From Armigeres subalbatus (lineage: Eukaryota > Arthropoda > Insecta > Diptera > Culicidae): a DNA stretch of 64,000 nucleotides. The stretch is from contig NW_026943605.1 of NCBI RefSeq assembly GCF_024139115.2, positions 1 to 64,000 of the forward strand, written 5' to 3'. Positions 21,619 to 31,121 of this stretch are shown piece after piece. A program made the translations under genes and the position numbers. The notes beneath the pieces are model-generated. The model did not search any database, was not told the DNA's origin, and saw nothing but the letters and a program-made list of their open reading frames with translations. Position 1 is the stretch's first letter, and each line of letters opens with the position of its first letter.

Positions 21619-22239
21619 TTAATGGTGAAGTGGTTTCCTGATACGACTATCTGTTGTATACCATCTTCCACCTATTTGGAATTTTGCTGGTAACAGAGGT
21701 GTACAGTCAATTTGCGTACCTCTTGTCTGTAATATATGAGTTACTGGGGCAATATACACGGATTGATTATTATAGTTAACAGGTATCTCCTGATAACAAT
21801 TATCATCGGATCTTGGTGTTACATATACAGGTTTACATTCTAGGATGTGTAACACCTCTCCTGCTACTACCGCTGTATATCCTGATCTCTTAATTATGCT
21901 GGTCACAAATTCCGTTGGATTGAGACGCGCCAACGTGAGTTTCGTCTCCATTAATGTCTTATCGACTTTGCACATTTCTGTCATAACTGTATTATAGAGC
22001 TCTGACATACTTTGGCCGATATAATTTTCTACAAGGGTAATTTTAGAGTTAAAATATGTGAACAAGTCAAAGTTTCTTCCTGTTATGGATTTTCTTCTAA
22101 ATGGAGAATTGAAACCTATGACTTCGACAATAAGAATTCGAGGATGGTCGGTCGTAAATCCTACATGGCCACAAATTTTTGTCGGTTCTCTTGCTCGAAT
22201 TGAAAACAGATGTGTATTAGAAACTGTGCTATAAACCAC
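21619..22239 (-). pseudogene. BEL/Pao env-like region, middle/late ectodomain fragment
   Basis: A 206-codon frame with cysteines in '[10 protein letters not shown]', '[10 protein letters not shown]', '[12 protein letters not shown]' and '[20 protein letters not shown]', consistent with a disulphide-bonded viral-type glycoprotein ectodomain. Its frame differs from both the 22634-22290 fragment upstream and the 21527-21045 fragment downstream. It also begins in mid-domain, so it is a piece of a fragmented gene rather than a separate protein. Confidence 0.65.
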
Positions 22240-22289
22240 ATTAGTTTTTCTACCGTTCTCTTTGCTGTTTTCATTTTTTGTCTTGTTTA

Positions 22290-22634
22290 CTATACCCTCA
22301 AAATTACTTCATATTCGGTATCTTCGCATTTGGTATTCGGGACTATATTCCAAGTTATATACCCATCTTCTGAGTCTAGACATCTCCCTTGAGAATGAAC
22401 ACAAGTCAATCCATTTTTTAAATGAATTATATCATTTTCATAGTCTACAGTTGCAATGTAATCTCGAAGTGTTATTTCATATTCGTAGAACACAAGGGCG
22501 TCAACCCATGTATATACTGGTGTTCTGTATGTCCCTCCTTTGCAGTTACTTCCCCAGACTGATCCTACAATCAAAGTTTCGCCACGGGTGGTTCCATTGC
22601 GTTTTAGTTCTCGCAATTGATGATCGTGTGTCAA
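22290..22634 (-). pseudogene. BEL/Pao env-like region, ectodomain fragment
   Basis: A 114-codon frame with 'TLIVGSVWGSNCKGGTY', 'DALVFYEYEITLRDY' and 'GLTCVHSQGRCLDSEDG', tyrosine- and cysteine-containing segments of an extracellular domain. It follows the fragment 23518-22646 after a frame change near 22640 and is followed by another break near 22265. Confidence 0.65.
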
Positions 22635-22645
22635 CTTTACTATTC

Positions 22646-23518
22646 CTAGTTGGTGCGACAGACGACACTCTTCAGATGTAAAGTCTTTACGATATATTCG
22701 TAACTTCTTTCATATTCTGAAGTATGAGAGTGCATCCCACAATGTTGTATACGTCGCTTTATTATTACTTTACATTGAAAGGCTGGTATTTCATTTTTGA
22801 CACTTCGTTGTAGAACCTGTATTTGGATCTCACTAGTAGAGAGATTATTAGTTGGGGGAATGCATGATGCAACATCCAACAATGAATAACTTGTAAGATT
22901 TACTTCAGGGTTTCCGCAATCATATGCAATCAGTCCGGATCCTTCAAATGATAATGCACTTCCAAATATTGCGCATGCTATATACAATATCGCCATCCAG
23001 TTAAACCAGTTTACTGGTCTTATCCGTGGTCCTTTCTTTATGGGCTTCGGTCTAGCCAGGGATGCGGCAATTTGCTTTACTTTATCTATGTCAATGCGTT
23101 GTCGTTTACCGTATTCGTATATTTGAACATTCCTTCTGTCTTCTTCTCGTACCATTCCCACAAAATTATTTGGTTTTGGTTCAGTGGTATTTTTACCTTG
23201 TAGGTTCATCCTTCGTTTTATGGCACCGCTTTGTTTGTTAATGTTAGGCTCATGCTCTTTGCTTTTTTCCTGCTGCTTTATTTGTTTATTTTGGCTTTGG
23301 TTTTGGGAATAACCATTCTGTTGACTCAAGGCTTGTTTTATTCTACATGTTTGGTCATTAGTGCTTGCTTCCAAATCTTCATACTCCATTGGTTTTACAT
23401 CCAAAACAGCTAACTTAACAACCGGACGAGTATATTCTCCGGTAGCTGTTTTACAACAGCTGATCTTACCTGACCATCTTTTGATAAGTGTGTTTTGGTT
23501 ATAATACCCTTTTTCCAT
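22646..23518 (-). pseudogene. Integrase C-terminus running into env-like N-terminal part
   Basis: Residues 1-50 of this 290-codon frame are still integrase: 'TATGEYTRPVVKLAVLDV' is the usual BEL/Pao integrase ending, reached through a frame change near 23455. Residues from about 52 are a Q/N/K-rich leader. Then comes a hydrophobic signal-like segment 'WFNWMAILYIACAIFGSAL' and an ectodomain start with 'IAYDCGNPEVNLTSYSLLD' and further cysteines. This layout fits envelope-like proteins that insect BEL/Pao elements are known to have captured from RNA viruses (phlebovirus-like and chuvirus-like donors are described). The donor family here is an inference from the cysteine-rich start and needs a profile search. 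The frame ends in a stop at 22646. Confidence 0.65.
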
Positions 23519-24282
23519 TTAGCTTTCTGATCGTCATCAGCAATCATAACGATATCTCCTTCTTTGATGTTCTTAACTTTATCATACCATTTCGATCTTT
23601 TGGCTTGAGATGGAAGATATTCATGCAACCACCGATCCCAATAATTTTTTGCCATGGATTGAACCCTTTTCCACTGATGTCTATTGGCTTCTGTTTTGGA
23701 GACATCATTCAATGATGGTTCTGCTCCTCCGGAACAACCGATCAAAAAGTGATTAGGAGTGAGTGGTTCGTCGTCCGTAGCATCTAGCGATATAGAGGTA
23801 AGTGGTCTACTGTTAATTATATTTTCGATCTCTGTTAGCAATGACCTTAGAGTATGTTCGGGTACAGTTTGGTTGGGTAATAAGCTCTTAACTTCTTGAA
23901 CTAGCCTTTCCCATGCGCCTCCAAAGTGTGGTGCTGCAGGAGGATTGAAGTGCCATTCGATTCCACGTGACGCTAACCGATGTTCAATTTTCTGTAGCTC
24001 ATTGTTCGCTCCTACGAAATTCGTACCGTTATCGCTATATAGGTGTTTAATTCTACCTCGCCTATTTTGTACAGAGTTCAGGCATAACAAGAACGCATCA
24101 GCACTCAAATCATGGGCTAACTCCAAATAGATTGCTCTCGTCGTCATGCAGGTGCACAGAGCCACCCAACGTTTTTCGGTACGCCTACCGATCGAAACGT
24201 TGTATGGTCCAAAATAATCTACACCAGTATGTGTAAATGGTTTTACATATGGCTGTAGCCTACATTCGGGTAGAGGAGCCAT
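23410..24282 (-). pseudogene. BEL/Pao integrase catalytic core
   Basis: A 290-codon frame with an rve-type integrase core: D22 in 'THTGVDYFGPY', D84 in 'HLYSDNGTNFVG' and E125 in 'PHFGGAWERLVQ', giving a DD(40)E triad, all present. 'NSRPLTSIS' and 'LTPNHFLIG' follow, then 'WKRVQSMAKNYWDRWLHEYL' and the C-terminal barrel 'EGDIVMIADDDQKAKWKKG', all typical of BEL/Pao. The true C-terminus continues in the other frame (23518-22646) after a shift near 23455. The N-terminal zinc domain is in a third frame (25448-24243), with the change near 24310. Confidence 0.92.
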
Positions 24283-25448
24283 TTTCGGAATGTTTGCCTT
24301 GGCACTCTCATTTTACAATATTGACATGCTTTCCTAATTCGTTTCATTCCGGCATCTATATTTATTACATGATATTTCTGTTGAACCGCTGCTATCGCTG
24401 CCTTCAACTTTTGTGTGTTTATATTGTTCATGTTGATTTTTAAAATGAGATTAATCAAGTGGTGCCGTGCTGGAAGTATATATGGATAACGTGCAGCATA
24501 AGGAACACATTTTGCATCCTTGTATCTGGTTTCTGATTTGAGCGTACCATTTGAGTCCAAAAAGGGTGTAAGTGTTCGTATTCTACTGGTTTTGTCTACC
24601 TGACGTTTAACGAGCAGCTCTGTCATTTCATCCGGAAATTCTTCCCATTGCGCCTTTTGGATCAATAGATTTTCAGCATTTTCCATGTCAATTGCGGTTA
24701 CTCTCATGTCGAACGATTTATTGTTTACTTTTGCCTTAAGTTTCCTCACATAATTTACAACTAGGCTAACGGCTCTTTTTAGGCGTGTCCAATCTGAACA
24801 CCATTCGATGTTCATCCATTCCAGATTAGGTTTATTAATTTTCTTTATGGAGAACACAGGACGAAGCTCTTCGTGGTTACGATCTGAGACATCCTTTTCC
24901 TTTTCCATTTGTGGCCACTCCTTTTCAGGTAGTCTTAAAAACGCAGGGCCTTGTATCCATATGGATTTAGTGTTGATTACTTTGGTTCCTTCATCAGCTG
25001 GATTTAATGCTGTATTTATATAGCGCCATTGAGACTGTAAGGTGCTATCAAGTATTTCACTTACTCGATATTGAACGAACTGTTTGTACTTCCTTAGCTC
25101 TGACGTAATCCAACTCAACACTGTTTTCGAGTCAGACCAGTATGTCACCTGATCTATTTTTAGTCTTAATTCTTGTTGAATCGTGTTTGACAATCTAGTC
25201 CCTAATACAGCGGCTTGCAGTTCCAAGCGAGGTATTGATATAATTTTGGTTGGAGCAACTTTTGATTTTGCGGCTACGATCGTGACATCAATACTCTTTT
25301 CACTTAGCGTCCTCATGTATATAACAGCAGCAAATGCATTTAACGAAGCATCACAGAATACGTGAATCTCCTTTTTGTCACCGCTTTCAAATAGGAATAG
25401 CATCTCGGTACTTCGAGGTAATTGAGATAATAAAGTTTTCCTATCCAT
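24243..25448 (-). pseudogene. BEL/Pao RNase H and integrase zinc-binding domain
   Basis: A 401-codon frame. RNase H residues visible: D33 in 'HVFCDASLNAFAAVIY', E76 in 'IPRLELQAAVLG', D106 in 'TYWSDSKTVLSWI' and D152 in 'NPADEGTK', so the active site is complete. Then a connection region with 'GPAFLRLPEKEWP', the 'HHLINLILKI' histidines, and the 'CQYC' cysteines of the integrase N-terminal HHCC zinc domain near the end. It overlaps the RT frame by 8 bases at its start in another frame, and the integrase core by 40 bases at its end. Confidence 0.92.
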
Positions 25449-26328
25449 TTTCCCATCTCTCAGCTATGGCTTTGGGGATCTTCGTGTCCCAGTCTATTCC
25501 CAACCGCCAAATATCCTGCATAATGATTTTTGACTCGATCGTGAGGTGAGCGATCAATCCTAAGGGATCATAAATACTCATTATGAAAGAAAGAGCTTGT
25601 CTTTTTGTAGGTGGTATTGTTATTTCATCCAAACTATTTGTTTTAAATATGAATTGATCGTTCAGAGTATTCCAATGCATTCCTAGAACCTTATGGTAAG
25701 ATTCGTCTTCGTCATCAAGACTAACTTCCGATAGCAAAGAGATTCTGTCATTCGGTATTTGTTTCAGTAACGATTTGGAGTTTGAGATAAAGTTTCTCAT
25801 CCTAAAGTTACCTGCATCATGTATTTGTATGACGTCCGTTGTCACCTTGATTGCTTTATCCAGATCATGAAAACTATCTAGGTAATCATCTACATAATGA
25901 TTCTTGATAATTGCTTCTACTGCATCTGGGCTATCATTTCTGTATTTCTCTGCATGTGAGTTTTTCACAAATTGTGCGCAGGCTGGTGAGCATGTAGCTC
26001 CAAATGACATGACCTGCATTTCATATATATCTACTCGAATATTGGGTTGTTTCCTGTAGACGATTCTTTGCGCGAACCTGTCTTCCTCTTTAATGGCTAC
26101 CCGGTGAAACATTTCCTGGATGTCTCCGGTTACTGCTATTGGGCCTTCCCGAAATCTAATTTTGATTCCTAATGATGATTCAGTCATATCTGGTCCCGAA
26201 AGCAATTGTGAATTCAATGATATTCCGTTTATTTTAGCAGCTGCATCGAACACCATTCTTGGTTTTTGCTTATTCTTGTTTATCGTTATGAAGTGTGGCA
26301 AGTAGAACGTTTTGAGGTTCTCAACCAT
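25441..26328 (-). pseudogene. BEL/Pao reverse transcriptase
   Basis: A 295-codon frame. 'QKPRMVFDAAAK' opens the palm; the first catalytic Asp is D69 in 'VTGDIQEMFHRVAI', 'MQVMSFGATCSPACAQF' is motif B, and 'HYVDDYLDS' (YVDD at 145-148) carries the two catalytic aspartates. 'KRQALSFIMSIYDPLGLI' is the usual BEL/Pao thumb region. The RT N-terminus lies upstream in a different frame ('LKKLSPEEY' segment near 26340), separated from the protease ORF by frame changes near 26340-26440. The frame ends 'ERWENG' at a one-base shift into the RNase H frame. Confidence 0.93.
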
Positions 26329-26437
26329 ATATTCCTCAGGGCTTAGTTTCTTTAAGTATCCTTTTGCTACGTACTCATCGATTTTATCATGATACCATTT
26401 TTCAAGTCATTCTGCTTTTCTAGCTTCTTTTCCTGCA

Positions 26438-27259
26438 TCAAAACCGACTTAATGCGGTTTGAAAGCTGTTAGGGAGTTCCACTTTATCATTTTTCCAAAG
26501 CAAACCTATTTCATATCCTTTCTCCTTTGGTTTCCAAGTGTCTTTCATGATTGCTAAAGCACGTTCATCAACCTTTGATATTAATTCGTTCTGAGGTATT
26601 TTAACTCCGAATGCTTCTGTGGAGAAGTAATCTGACATAATTTGTCTTATAGATTTCTCCTCGCTAACATCTTCCATTACAACCAGCAACCGTTCTGGTC
26701 GTCCGAATGGATTAGGTGGAGCTCGACTATTGCCAAACAATACCCAACCTAGTCGAGTTTTTGAAGCTATTGGTTCATTAAAACCTCTCGACCTCTCTTC
26801 TAAGCTTTTGAATAAATATGCATGCGGCAGTCCTAACAATATCGTAGGACTTGCCTCTTCGTAAGACTCCAACTCAATCCCGTCAAGATAAGGATATTGC
26901 CTTTTCAATGATTGGTAATCAATTGTTTGGGAAGGTAACGAAAGTTCTTTCATTGTACACAAATCTTTCAACTTAAATGACTTTCCTTCCGTGCTGCATA
27001 TTTTCACCTCAATTGATTTGCTATTCTCCTCTTGAATGTCTCCATTCGTCCAAGCTAGGGTCAAGGATTTGTTAGTTCCAGATGCATTAAGCTGTTCCGA
27101 CATATTTTTATCAATCAAACTTACAGATGACCCAGAGTCAAGAAACATGTGTGTTCTTACTCGTCGATTGCCATTAATTAATGTAATGGGTAAGATTTGA
27201 TAATAAACTTTGTTACAACCTTGCGAATGGTAATTAACGTTACCAGTTATTACCTTCAC
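26438..27259 (-). pseudogene. BEL/Pao aspartic protease and pol N-terminus
   Basis: A 273-codon frame in the same register as gag. The retropepsin-like active site is 'HMFLDSGSSVSLID' (Asp41), followed by the hydrophobic 'TILLGLPHAYLF' segment that normally closes the fold. The stretch 'ASKTRLGWVLFG' is typical of the BEL/Pao protease-RT junction. Expressed normally by maturation of a Gag-Pol polyprotein. Separated from gag only by the in-frame stop at 27296-27298, and closed at 26438 by a frameshift before the RT. Confidence 0.92.
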
Positions 27260-27295
27260 TTCTGACTTTTTACTTTCCCCAGAATTGGAATGTAA

Positions 27296-28474
27296 TTAGC
27301 GATTGTGATGGTTATTACAACCTTCAATATTACAAGGTCTTTTTTCCCGACAAGTTTTCAGCGAATGATTTGGTTTGCAACACGAGAAACAAAGCTGTTT
27401 ATCGGCAACAAATTGTCTTCGTTTCTCAACAGTCATTTTTCTAAATTCAAAACAAGTCGATAATTTATGGTCTTTACCACACTTCAGACACTTTCTTCGT
27501 CTTTCGTTAAGGAAGTTTACTCTGTTTGGTTTATCATATCTTGTTGTTCTTTCGATTGGTTTACCTTTCTCTGCCAACAACATTGTTGCTAATTTTTGTT
27601 GTGGCTTCAACCAGTCGTAGAAGTCTCCTATTGTTGGTGCTCTAAATGGATTTGCTAAAGAGGAAAGTTCCTTTTGTTCGTGTAAGTTAGTTAGCCAGTT
27701 CTGATGCAAACTAGGTGGTAACTTACAAGCAAGATCTTTGAGCAATCTGGGGTCGTTTAAATATTCCTCATGGTCGAGGCATCTCATATTTATGACCAAG
27801 TTTTCAATCCCAGAAATAAAATCTATCATAGTTTGAGGAAAATCAAACTTTGGGTTTTTTAAAGCTAGAACATCTTGTAAAAGACCCGCGTATATTAACT
27901 CAATGTTACCAAATTGGTCTTCTAGTCTTTCCATAATTGAATGCACGTTACAAGAATCTATAAGGAGTGCATTCACTGAACGCAATGCTTCTCCTTTAAG
28001 ACTCTTCTGTAGTCTGTTAAAATTTTCTAAATCTGAGAAATTTCCTTGCTTAGTTGTTTCGAGAAAAATCTGTTTGAATCTAGACCACACTCTGTAATTT
28101 CCGTCAAAGTAAGGCAAGTCCATTAAAGACTGTCTTACCATGTGTCTTTCCACAGTGACGTTCCCTGTTTTATCTATACTATTAACTTTGTTCACAATAG
28201 CATCTAGAGCCTTTATTTGCGAAGTTTGAGGGTCGTCGTTTGATTTAGTACTCAATAATGCGACCTTTTGTGTAAGTGCCTGATAGTCGGCTTTAATTTT
28301 ACCACATTTGAAACATGTCCATGGCTCTTCTGCTGTTGGACGATGTTTTAGATTAACACAGTGTAGGTGAAACCAGCGATCACAATCATCGCAGGCCACC
28401 ATACAACTCTTGTCATCTTTGTCCTGGCAAAGACGACAATGCCCATTTTTGTTGATGGTAAATTTAAAATCCAT
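27296..28474 (-). CDS. BEL/Pao Gag with N-terminal PHD finger
   Basis: A 392-codon uninterrupted frame. Residues 13-57 form a C4-H-C3 PHD-type zinc finger: C13, C16, C28, C31, H36, C39, C54, C57, with 'CDDCDRWFHLHC' and a tryptophan at 52. A coiled or helical segment follows. 'PYFDGNYRVWSRFKQIFLET' starts the retroviral Gag-like (DUF1759-type) domain. Zinc knuckles lie at C329-C332-H336-C341 and C362-C365-H370-C375, with a further Cys/His cluster to residue 390. Gag forms the particle and binds genomic RNA; a PHD finger normally reads histone H3 tails, so a chromatin-targeting role is a reasonable inference. It ends at TAA (27296-27298), after which the protease continues in the same frame. 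Confidence 0.92.
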   Translation of the reverse strand: MDFKFTINKNGHCRLCQDKDDKSCMVACDDCDRWFHLHCVNLKHRPTAEEPWTCFKCGKIKADYQALTQKVALLSTKSNDDPQTSQIKALDAIVNKVNSIDKTGNVTVERHMVRQSLMDLPYFDGNYRVWSRFKQIFLETTKQGNFSDLENFNRLQKSLKGEALRSVNALLIDSCNVHSIMERLEDQFGNIELIYAGLLQDVLALKNPKFDFPQTMIDFISGIENLVINMRCLDHEEYLNDPRLLKDLACKLPPSLHQNWLTNLHEQKELSSLANPFRAPTIGDFYDWLKPQQKLATMLLAEKGKPIERTTRYDKPNRVNFLNERRRKCLKCGKDHKLSTCFEFRKMTVEKRRQFVADKQLCFSCCKPNHSLKTCREKRPCNIEGCNNHHNR

Positions 28475-28489
28475 CTTCTCTAAGGATAC

Positions 28490-28920
28490 ACAAACTCTAA
28501 ACCAAATGTAATTTTGTTATTCCTGATCTGGATTGGACGTGTTTGGAAACCCTATCAATTAACTTTCTTTGTGAAAAGGAAAATTTGACTATTATTCACT
28601 AGTGCTTCTCTCAAATTTTGAATATTCACAAAATATGCATAAATATATATTTTTTGGAATTTTTTGTTACGACTTACTTTTGTTGCATCGGCTTACGATC
28701 TCCCGGAAATGTTAACCGTGTCTGCAGCAGCGGATATTCCTCCAGATGATAGTCACCAGTTCCAGAATTTTCTCCACTTCGTCGGTGCTCGTTCCTCTGA
28801 CCTCTGTGGACGCTGGTTATTTTAGCGAACTATGCGCAATCACTTTTCTTCTTCCTTTTTGTTTTTGTGAGTTGATTTTTTTTTTTTCACAAGACTTCTT
28901 CTTCGTGAACTATTTTCGCG
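28490..28920 (-). other. BEL/Pao 5' leader, unique part
   Basis: The untranslated leader between the 74-bp repeats and the gag start. No ORF on the coding strand. Probably part of the packaged genomic RNA leader. Confidence 0.6.
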
Positions 28921-28924
28921 ATTA

Positions 28925-29330
28925 TTCCACGAAACAAAATCCTTCGCAAAGTTCACGCGATTTTCACTATTTGGTTTGAAGCTACACTAAGTAGAACAGT
29001 CAGATTTCAACTGACTCTGAGATCGCAATTGTTCACGCGGCTTTCACTAACTTCTTGAAGCCACACTAGAACAGTCAGATTTCTACTGACTCGAAGTTCG
29101 CGATTGTTCACGCGATTTTCACTAACAGCTTAAGCCACACTAGAACAGTCAGATTTCTACTGACTCGAAGTTCGCGATTGTTCACGCGATTTTCACTGAC
29201 AGCTTAAGCCACACTAGAACAGTCAGATTTCTACTGACTCGAAGATCGCAATTGTTCACGCGATTTTCACTAACAGCTTAAGCCACACTATAACAGTCAG
29301 ATTTCAACTGACTGGAAGTTCGCAACTCCT
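28925..29330 (-). repeat. Five tandem 74-bp repeats in the BEL/Pao 5' leader
   Basis: About five copies of a 74-base unit containing 'ccacactagaacagtcagat', 'ttctactgactcgaag' and 'gttcacgcgattttcacta'. Within each copy 'cagtcag' and 'ctgactg/c' can pair as a short stem. The first and last copies are diverged. The block lies between the primer-binding site and gag, where packaging or translation signals are expected. Confidence 0.9.
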
Positions 29331-29373
29331 AGACGGACCTCTCCTTTCGTTAATGACCGTCCTCCAAAGGTTC

Positions 29374-29393
29374 CTCTGCTGGAGCCACCAAAA
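29374..29393 (-). promoter_or_regulatory. Probable primer-binding site of the BEL/Pao element
   Basis: Directly inside the 5' LTR, after three bases, the minus strand reads 'tggtggctccagcagagg', beginning with TGG as expected for pairing with a tRNA 3' CCA end. The tRNA was not identified. Confidence 0.65.
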
Positions 29394-30212
29394 TGTCGAC
29401 GCCACCGTTCTCCTAAGGCCTTTGATTCCGTTCCTCTGGGGATGACAAGGCCTATCGAAGCTCCTGGGCCAACGTTTGTCGCCGAATGATCTCGAGTAGT
29501 TACTTGGTTTCCAAAGGAGAACACTTTCGCTACCGGCGACCTTTTGAATTGCTTTCAGCTACTTTTTTCTCCAGTCAAGGAGAGAAGTTTTCACTTAAGC
29601 AATGAACTAATTACCTTCTATTAACACTGAACTATTTACCTGCACTTAGTCGGGAGTTGTTCGGATTCATTCACGAGAACCCTGGAGTGAGTTTTGAACT
29701 TGATTTATTTGAGGCAATATGTACAATATGGGTCTTAATACTACATGGTGTAACATCGATATGTATATTAAATAATGGTTTTATTTCAGCTGGTATTTTT
29801 CCGAATCCCTTTCAATACCAGCTTTTTAGTCTATTTCCCTACTGTAATCTAAAAATAATACTATGGCCTCATAAGGGCTAAATTTTATTATCATTTTCCT
29901 ATTTGCTTATGGCATTTCCAGATCAGGAGAAGATTGCAACACATTTGTAGAGCTTAACGTATCCTTGCTAAAGGATAAAGAGAGATGGATAATTTATGCA
30001 CGCGTGTGTATTGCGTGGGCGTGTTTTTCTTATCTCATGCGCTGTCTCAAACTATAATCCGCAAAGCATAGAAAATGTTATGCAAAGGAGAGGGTTCGTT
30101 TTTTCTCTACTTTTCATTTCATTTTCTTAAGAATTGTATCTGCATCTAGTCCGGACCAGAACTTGCCAGTTCGTTCTGATTTTCATTCGAAATTATTTAC
30201 CTCGCGTCTACA
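29394..30212 (-). repeat. BEL/Pao 5' LTR (819 bp)
   Basis: Same ends as 20201-21016 ('tgtcgacgcc' to 'gcgtctaca' on the plus strand). Being upstream on the minus strand, it should carry the promoter and start of the genomic RNA. It is followed by the second gatat duplication copy at 30213-30217, directly in frame with the resumed CR1-like RT. Confidence 0.97.
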
Positions 30213-31085
30213 GATATATCACTCATTCTTAAGCATCTTAAAATCCTTATTTATGCGGACGATATGAAACTATTTATGGAAATCAAAAATACTGTTGACA
30301 ATGACATCTACTTGAACGAAATACGCATATTTGATAACTGGTGTAACAAAAGCTTACTACAACTTAATGTCAAGAAATGTAATTTGATCACTTTCAGTAG
30401 AAAACGGAGCACACCATCGATAACTGTAACTCTAGGAAATCAACCAGTAAAAAAAATAGAAAGAGTTAGAGATTTGGTTGTAATCTTAGATGCTAAGCTA
30501 ACCTTTACTGACCACTACAACACCATTATCCATAGAGCAACAAATATGCTCAGTTTTATTAAAAGATTTAGTTATAACTTTCAAGATCCTTATAAAATTA
30601 AAACTTTGTACGTTGCGTATGTCAGATCAATTATAGAATATTGTAGTATTGTATGGTCTCCGTATATGAAATCACATGATGATCGAATAGAATCAATTCA
30701 AAAGCAATTCCTTTTATATGCCTTACGCAAATTAGGGTGGACAACATTCCCACTTCCGTCGTACGAGGCGCGATGTATGCTTATAGATATCCAATCATTG
30801 AAAAAGCGTCGTGAGTTTGCCATGATCTCATTTGTGAATGATATTGTTTCGCACCGCATTGATTCCACCAAACTATTGTCTTGTTTAAATTTTTACACTC
30901 CTACTCGGCAATTGAGAAATCGAAACTTGTTTGCCACCTGTCATCATCGAACAAATTATGCAAAATTTAGTCCAATGAATCAAATGATGTCTGTTTACAA
31001 TCAGTATTGTGAAGCAATTGATTTAGCCATGCCTCGTATGAGCCTAAGAAAATATTTTAGGAACATTAGTTACAATAGAACATAG
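30213..31085 (+). pseudogene. CR1/Jockey-like ORF2, part 4: YADD box to C-terminus
   Basis: Resumes with 'ISLILKHLKILIYADDMKLF', which holds the catalytic YADD, then 'WCNKSLLQLNVKKCNLITFS', 'KKIERVRDLVVILDAKLTF', 'YVRSIIEYCSIVWSPY' and 'IESIQKQFLLYALRKLGW', the standard C-terminal region of Jockey-superfamily RTs. Uninterrupted to the stop at 31083-31085. Because its upstream parts lie thousands of bases away, it cannot be expressed as one protein. An ATG at 30264 opens a 273-codon frame, but that start is fortuitous. Confidence 0.92.
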
Positions 31086-31121
31086 TTATAAGTTTTTTAA
31101 TGTAGTCTACATTATGTTTGA

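Larger units (their letters stand above)
20201..30212 (-). mobile_element. Complete BEL/Pao LTR retrotransposon with env-like gene
   Basis: A 10,012-bp element in minus orientation, bounded by LTRs that begin TGT and end ACA, with the 5-bp duplication gatat at 20196-20200 and 30213-30217. Gene order on the minus strand is gag (28474-27296), protease (27259-26438), RT (26328-25441), RNase H plus integrase zinc domain (25448-24243), integrase core (24282-23410), then an env-like region (about 23400-21045). The absence of a chromodomain and the 'YVDD' RT box fit BEL/Pao. Gag and protease are separated by a single in-frame stop; protease/RT, RT/RNase H, zinc domain/integrase core and integrase C-terminus each show a frame change, and env has at least three. 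By eye the two LTRs differ by about six substitutions and two small indels. Confidence 0.95.

Noticed and set aside
22646..23518. A free-standing 290-codon env protein start
   Set aside because: Its first 50 or so residues are the integrase C-terminus in a shifted frame, so the ORF is a composite of pol end and env-like start.
29657..29881. 74-codon ORF repeated in both LTRs (also 20464-20685)
   Set aside because: Lies inside the LTR, antisense to the element, and has no known motif; it is duplicated only because the LTR is.
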